Positions 33,797-38,068 of a stretch of DNA of 38,068 bases are shown in pieces; position 1 is the first letter of the stretch; every line of letters begins with the position of its first letter. The notes below the pieces were generated by a model, which was not told where the DNA came from, did no database searches, and saw nothing but the letters and a program-made list of their open reading frames with translations. The stretch covers positions 1 through 38,068 of the forward strand of contig MGUU01000023.1 of NCBI GenBank assembly GCA_001800135.1, given 5' to 3'. The position numbers and the translations under genes are program-made. Source of the stretch: Elusimicrobia bacterium RIFCSPLOWO2_02_FULL_39_32 (GTDB lineage Bacteria > Elusimicrobiota > Elusimicrobia > 2-02-FULL-39-32).

Positions 33797-34633
33797 ATGC
33801 TCTTGCCTCGATTTTTAACAGCTTTAATTGGCATTCCGCTTTTACTGATTTCTATTTGGTGGGGACAAATCCCATTTTTAATTTTAACTTTTGGGATTAT
33901 TCTTTTATCTCTTTACGAATACTACTCTTTATTAGAGGAAGCAGGATTGCCTGTTTTTGGAAAAGTCGGAATTTTATGCGGATCAATATTTTCTTTAGGA
34001 CTATTTTTAGCTGGAACAAAAGCTAATTGGGTAGAACCATTAAATTTAGAGAAAATAGTTCTGCCGCTTTTAATAACTCTATTTTTTCTAACGTTTACAC
34101 TTGCCGCTTTTTTTTATAAAAATCGGGAAAACGCGTTTTTTGGAATCGCGTTAACATGGCTGCCGCTCTTTTACATTGTCTGGCCTTTTTCACACCTTTT
34201 TTTACTGCGCAATTTAAGACCTGATGGGAAACTTTATACTTTTTTCCTTTTCTTTATCATTTGGTCTTTGGATATCGGCGCCTATATTGGGGGCAAACAG
34301 TTTGGCAAAAAAAGATTGAGTGAATTTATCAGTCCTAAAAAAACATGGGAAGGAGCTTTCATTGGATCTTTACTTGCTTTAATCAGCGCAGTGGCATGCA
34401 AGTTTACTTTCTTAAATTCACTAACACTTAAAAGCGCTCTTTTATTAGGATTCATCATTTTGATTCTTGCCCAAAGTTCAGACCTTTCTGAATCCCTTTT
34501 AAAAAGAAATCTAAAAATCAAAGATTCAGGCTCTCTTCTTCCAGGACATGGGGGGATTTTAGACCGATTTGATTCTTTTTTATTAACAACTCCTATTGTT
34601 TATTATATTTTGGTAATCTTTATTATAAAGTAA
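33797..34633 (+). CDS. cdsA: Phosphatidate cytidylyltransferase
   Basis: 278 residues, about eight membrane helices, with the CDP-DAG synthase signature SDLSESLLKRNLKIKDSGSLLPGHGGILDRFDSFL near the C-terminus and SPKKTWEGAFIGS. ATG 33797 is 8 bp after uppS. Confidence 0.96.
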   Translation: MLLPRFLTALIGIPLLLISIWWGQIPFLILTFGIILLSLYEYYSLLEEAGLPVFGKVGILCGSIFSLGLFLAGTKANWVEPLNLEKIVLPLLITLFFLTFTLAAFFYKNRENAFFGIALTWLPLFYIVWPFSHLFLLRNLRPDGKLYTFFLFFIIWSLDIGAYIGGKQFGKKRLSEFISPKKTWEGAFIGSLLALISAVACKFTFLNSLTLKSALLLGFIILILAQSSDLSESLLKRNLKIKDSGSLLPGHGGILDRFDSFLLTTPIVYYILVIFIIK

Positions 34634-34639
34634 AAGAAG

Positions 34640-35818
34640 ATGCCCATAAAAAAAATAACGATTTTAGGTTCTACTGGTTCAATTGGCGACAGCGCGCTTA
34701 AAGTCTTAAGCTCTTCTAATGGCAATTTTAAAGTACTTGGCCTTTCCACTGAAAGTAATATTCAAAAATTATCAGATCAAATAAAAAAATTTAAGCCAAG
34801 CTCTGTTGCTATTATCAATGAAAAGGCGCATGAAACTTTTTACAAAAAATATAAAAATTCTTGGATTAAAGAAGGGTTAAAAGTCTATTCTGGAGCAAAC
34901 GCTTTAGAAAAAGTGGCTACAGAAGGCGATGCGGATCTTTTGCTTTCCGGCGTAGTTGGAGCTGTAGGACTTCCACCACTACTAGCAAGTTTACGTTTAG
35001 GGCGCACTGTGGCTTTAGCCAATAAAGAGGCTTTAATCATGGCAGGGGAATTAGTGACAGAAACTGCTAAAAAATTTAATGCTAAAATTCTGCCTGTGGA
35101 TTCAGAGCATTCTGCCATGTTTCAGTGTTTAGAAGGACAAAATGGAAATGAAGTTTATAAAATTATATTGACCGCTTCTGGCGGCCCTTTTTACCGGTTT
35201 AAAGGGGATTTATCCAAAGTCTCTGTAGAAAAAGCTCTAGCCCATCCTAACTGGGTTATGGGAAAAAAAATCACTATTGATTCTGCGACCTTAATGAACA
35301 AAGGCTTAGAAAAAATTGAAGCGCATTATCTTTTTAACGTGCCTTTTGATAAAATTCAAATTGTGATTCACCCCCAATCCATTATTCATTCAGCTGTGGA
35401 ATTTATTGACGGCTCAATCTTAGCCCAGCTTTCTCATCCAGACATGTGTCTCCCCATTCAATATGCTTTAACTTACCCCCAAAGGCGAAGCTGCCCAATT
35501 AAGAGATTAGAATTTACAGAATTTAAAAGGTTGGATTTTGAAAATCCGGATTTTCATAAATTCCCTTGCCTTAGGATCGCTTTAGAAGCGGCAAAATCTG
35601 GAGGAACCATGCCCACAGTTCTTTCTGCCGCTAATGAGATTGCTGTATACGCGTTTTTAAATAAAAAAATCTCTTTTACAGATATACCTAAAGTGGTGGA
35701 AAAAACATTGAGCCTTCACAAAAAAATAATTCACCCTGATTTAAAAGCGATTCTCACAGCAGACCTTTGGGCAAGGAACAATGCGGAAGAAATTATTGCA
35801 AGAGAAGTAGCACATTAG
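34640..35818 (+). CDS. dxr: 1-deoxy-D-xylulose 5-phosphate reductoisomerase
   Basis: 392 residues; NADPH motif ILGSTGSIGDS, VALANKEALIMAG, PVDSEHSAMFQ, TASGGPF and HPNWVMGKKITIDSATLMNKGLEKIEA. Commits to the MEP isoprenoid pathway, feeding uppS and the polyprenyl synthase here. Confidence 0.97.
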   Translation: MPIKKITILGSTGSIGDSALKVLSSSNGNFKVLGLSTESNIQKLSDQIKKFKPSSVAIINEKAHETFYKKYKNSWIKEGLKVYSGANALEKVATEGDADLLLSGVVGAVGLPPLLASLRLGRTVALANKEALIMAGELVTETAKKFNAKILPVDSEHSAMFQCLEGQNGNEVYKIILTASGGPFYRFKGDLSKVSVEKALAHPNWVMGKKITIDSATLMNKGLEKIEAHYLFNVPFDKIQIVIHPQSIIHSAVEFIDGSILAQLSHPDMCLPIQYALTYPQRRSCPIKRLEFTEFKRLDFENPDFHKFPCLRIALEAAKSGGTMPTVLSAANEIAVYAFLNKKISFTDIPKVVEKTLSLHKKIIHPDLKAILTADLWARNNAEEIIAREVAH

Positions 35819-35891
35819 ACTGCATTCTTAGATTTAAAATAGATAAGATAATTTAAATAAAAATCTATAAAAGAAAGGAAAAAATAAAACT

Positions 35892-36944
35892 ATGTGGATT
35901 GCATTGTGCGTGATATTGGTTTTTAGTTTAGTGGTGGTAATACATGAACTGGGACACTTTTTAGTTTGCAAATGGTTGGGGGTAAGAGTAGAAAAATTTG
36001 CTGTTGGCTTTGGCAAAGAGCTTTTTGGTTTTGAATGGAAAGGGACCCGTTGGTCTTTTTGCCTTTTGCCTTTAGGAGGGTATGTTAAACCTGCGGGTGA
36101 AGAATTAGAGGAAACAACTGGAGCTCCGGATGAATTTTTTGGACAAACATGGTATAGGAGAATTGCGATTGCTCTGGCAGGACCTGTCATGAACTATGTT
36201 TTAGCCTTTACCTGTTTCTTTCTCTTAGTTTTTTTCTGGGGACAGCCCCACCCTTCTAACCAGCCTGTGATTGGCGAGGTAGTGACTGGCTACCCGGCTC
36301 AAACTGCTGGCTTAGAAAAAGGGGATAAAATTCTTGCGATTAATGGCAAACAGGTTGGGACTTGGGAAGAGGCAGCTAAAATAATTCATCTTAACCCTGA
36401 AAAACCAATTGATATGCTAGTCCAAAGAGTCGTTGAGGGGAATTCTTTAAACAAAATCGCGGCAGTAGTGCCTAAAAAAGATTTGCAAAGAGAGATTGGC
36501 GTGATCGGCATCTCGCCCCTAGTAGAAATGCAAAAACTTGGGGTACTTGCTTCAATTGAAAACGCTTCCCAACAAACAGTTTTTTGGACTGTATTAACCT
36601 TAAAGTATTTGGGGGATGCAATTGTTCAAAGAAAAAAACCTGAACTTGCAGGTCCTATAGGAATTGTCAGTATTGTGGCTAAAGTTTCAAAACAAGGCTT
36701 TCAAGAAATGGTTGGGCTTATCGCCTTAATTTCTCTTTCTCTTGGACTTTTTAATTTTTTTCCCATACCTTTGCTGGATGGGGGACATGTTTTTCTTTAC
36801 CTATTAGAAGGCATCTTCCGCAAACCACTCAACAAAACCGTTGTGCGCACAGCCAACATTATTGGAGCTTCTTTCCTTCTGGCCATCTTTATTTTTGCCA
36901 CCAGCCAAGACATCTCCCGCCTCAACCTCCCCTTCTGGAAATAA
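35892..36944 (+). CDS. rseP: Site-2 membrane metalloprotease RseP
   Basis: 350 residues; zinc site HELGH near residue 19, a PDZ-like domain (about 120-210, VVTGYPAQTAGLEKGDKILAING), and the second signature FNFFPIPLLDGGH. Cleaves anti-sigma or other membrane substrates. AAAGGA just upstream of ATG 35892. Confidence 0.96.
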   Translation: MWIALCVILVFSLVVVIHELGHFLVCKWLGVRVEKFAVGFGKELFGFEWKGTRWSFCLLPLGGYVKPAGEELEETTGAPDEFFGQTWYRRIAIALAGPVMNYVLAFTCFFLLVFFWGQPHPSNQPVIGEVVTGYPAQTAGLEKGDKILAINGKQVGTWEEAAKIIHLNPEKPIDMLVQRVVEGNSLNKIAAVVPKKDLQREIGVIGISPLVEMQKLGVLASIENASQQTVFWTVLTLKYLGDAIVQRKKPELAGPIGIVSIVAKVSKQGFQEMVGLIALISLSLGLFNFFPIPLLDGGHVFLYLLEGIFRKPLNKTVVRTANIIGASFLLAIFIFATSQDISRLNLPFWK

Positions 36945-37025
36945 AAAGAACCTGATTACAAGCTATTATCCAAACTCCGCGACTTGCATAATTTGATCAA
37001 TAAGATTTTGTACAATTAATCTACA

Positions 37026-37328
37026 ATGAAAAAAATACCTAAATTTTTAAAAAGTTACTTTTGGGATATTCAATTTGAAAAACTAGATTTTAAGAAGAGG
37101 AAAACTTTTATTTTAAAGAGGATTTTAAATGAAGGAAACGATAAAGCCATTGCCTGGATGTTTAAAACTTTTAAGAGGAAAGAAATGAGAGATGTTCTTT
37201 CTCACTTTCGAGGTTTCTCTAAAAGGAGCGCTAATTACTGGGCTTTAATATTGGGAATACCAACCGAGGAGGTGCCATGTTTGAGGAAACACTCATTAAA
37301 GGGGGTCAAGAAGCTCTGGCCCTATTAG
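37026..37328 (+). CDS. Putative antitoxin / partner of the AbiEii-like toxin (DUF6922-like)
   Basis: 100 basic residues: KIPKFLKSYFWDIQFEKLDF, ERKTFILKRILNEGNDKAIAWMFKTFKRKEMRDVL and KRSANYWALILGIP, the layout of small proteins found directly ahead of AbiEii-type nucleotidyltransferases. No ribosome binding site; a TG-TACAAT box at 37009-37016 lies close enough for a nearly leaderless transcript. Its last 52 bp overlap the next gene, so it controls expression of the partner at least by coupling. Confidence 0.75.
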   Translation: MKKIPKFLKSYFWDIQFEKLDFKKRKTFILKRILNEGNDKAIAWMFKTFKRKEMRDVLSHFRGFSKRSANYWALILGIPTEEVPCLRKHSLKGVKKLWPY

Positions 37329-37909
37329 GCCAGTCTAAATTTTTAAAAGACGCTTATATGGCAGGTGGCACAGCAGCTGCCTTACAATTAGGACATAGAA
37401 TTTCTGTAGATTTCGATTTCTTTACAAACAAAGAGTTTATTCCCAGGTCTTTTTCCTTTAAACTTGCCAAATTGGGTTCTTTTTCGCAGGAGCAAGTAAG
37501 TAAGGGAACCTTATTAGGTAAGTTTATGGGGGTAAAATTTAGCTTATTTGACTATAAGTACCCGCTTCTTTTTCCTGTAAAAAACTATTGTTCTTTAAAT
37601 TTAGCGGATATTAGAGATATTGCTGCCATGAAAGTGGATGCGATCGCCTCTCGAGGAGCGCGAAGGGATTTTATTGATTTGTACTTTATTTGTAAGGCAG
37701 GGCATTCCCTGCAAGATATTTTTTATTTTTATAATAAGAAGTACCATGTGTTAGAATCCAATTACATCCATTTACAAAAGAGTTTAGTTTTTTTTCAGGA
37801 TGCGGAGCTTGAGGAAATGCCTCGGATGATAAATTCAGTAATCTGGGAGGATGTAAAAAGATATTTTGAGAAAGAGTTAAAGAAAATAGCCAAAATGAGG
37901 ATCAGTTAA
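37277..37909 (+). CDS. AbiEii/AbiGii-family nucleotidyltransferase toxin
   Basis: 210 residues with the family pattern YMAGGTAAALQLGHRISVDFDFF (GG and DxD metal site), and DIAAMKVDAIASRGARRDFIDLYFI. Members add nucleotides to tRNA or other targets and act as toxins or phage-defence effectors. AGGAGG at 37267-37272 before ATG 37277 is strong and lies inside the partner gene. Sits between rseP and a convergent gene. Confidence 0.88.
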   Translation: MFEETLIKGGQEALALLGQSKFLKDAYMAGGTAAALQLGHRISVDFDFFTNKEFIPRSFSFKLAKLGSFSQEQVSKGTLLGKFMGVKFSLFDYKYPLLFPVKNYCSLNLADIRDIAAMKVDAIASRGARRDFIDLYFICKAGHSLQDIFYFYNKKYHVLESNYIHLQKSLVFFQDAELEEMPRMINSVIWEDVKRYFEKELKKIAKMRIS

Positions 37910-37936
37910 TGGTAGCTCCACTTTCTTAAAAACTTC

Positions 37937-38068
37937 CTATGCTTGTTCGTTGAAGAGTTCGCGTACTTTTAATTCTTCATCTTTCGAGGGTGGTTCAAAA
38001 GGAACAGCTTTAATGACCGCCTCCTCACCCTCAATTTCCGCTTCTCCATCTTCTATGAGTTTCTCCAT
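37937..38068 (-). CDS. Small acidic protein, possibly partial at the window edge
   Basis: On the - strand an open frame from ATG at the last base (38066-38068) to TAG at 37937-37939 encodes 43 very acidic residues (MEKLIEDGEAEIEGEEAVIK..., ending VRELFNEQA). It faces the toxin gene with a 27-bp gap. The true start may lie beyond the window. I do not recognise it; acidic small proteins can be DNA-mimic or antitoxin proteins, but this is guesswork. Confidence 0.45.
   Translation of the reverse strand: MEKLIEDGEAEIEGEEAVIKAVPFEPPSKDEELKVRELFNEQA

Noticed and set aside
36984-37016. TTGCAT ... TACAAT as a standard promoter for the toxin module
   Set aside because: Spacer of 21 bp is too long; only the -10 with TG is believable.

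Overview
This is an AT-rich bacterial chromosome segment with 46 or so genes, almost all on the + strand and tightly packed. Core biosynthesis, a complex I operon, the rpsB-to-rseP block and a bacterial-histone gene point to a bacterium outside the well-studied model groups. A Bdellovibrionota-like or Omnitrophota-like candidate lineage is my guess from gene content only; nothing in the window fixes the phylum.

Region by region. (1) Bases 1-1853 are the right end of an integrated mobile element: a possible insertion-sequence end, a 220-bp zone with nine copies of CTTAACC/GGTTAAG, an excisionase-like HTH gene and a tyrosine integrase whose reading frame ends inside a complete tRNA-Lys(CTT) gene. 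(2) Bases 2023-15596 are a sulfur supply and Fe-S cluster region: ATP sulfurylase (cysD, cysN with a divergent APS-kinase-like tail), an Rrf2 regulator behind a consensus promoter overlaid by an IscR-like dyad, sufB-C-D-S-U, a SufT-like DUF59 protein, an Mrp/ApbC carrier ATPase, a DUF971 protein, a JAMM peptidase, a 7Fe/8Fe ferredoxin and a siroheme sulfite/nitrite reductase. (3) At 15651-15830 lies a 59-residue histone-fold protein gene. (4) Bases 15897-27691 hold a menaquinone/ubiquinone methyltransferase, nuoA-B-C-D-H-I-J-K-L-M-N without nuoE, nuoF or nuoG, and a long-chain polyprenyl diphosphate synthase, so quinone genes bracket complex I. (5) Bases 27729-29894 hold a membrane-anchored TPR protein and tatA-tatC. 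(6) Bases 29983-36944 are rpsB-tsf-pyrH-frr-uppS-cdsA-dxr-rseP: translation factors, UMP kinase, and undecaprenyl, phospholipid and isoprenoid precursor synthesis. (7) Bases 37026-37909 are a two-gene module of the AbiEii nucleotidyltransferase toxin type. A small acidic protein gene enters from the right edge on the - strand.

How they fit together: sulfate activation and sulfite reduction would feed sulfide/cysteine to SufS; the Suf scaffold and Mrp/SufT carriers would mature the many Fe-S proteins here (ferredoxin, sulfite reductase, NuoB, NuoI). The Rrf2 regulator probably senses Fe-S status and represses its own promoter. The complex lacking the NADH module needs another electron donor, or nuoEFG sit elsewhere in the genome.

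The observations most worth a second look are the bacterial histone, the integrase/tRNA overlap with the repeat array, the IscR-like operator, the 28-bp perfect palindrome, the EFG-less complex I, the degenerate APS-kinase P-loop, and the short leader frames in front of rpsB and pyrH.
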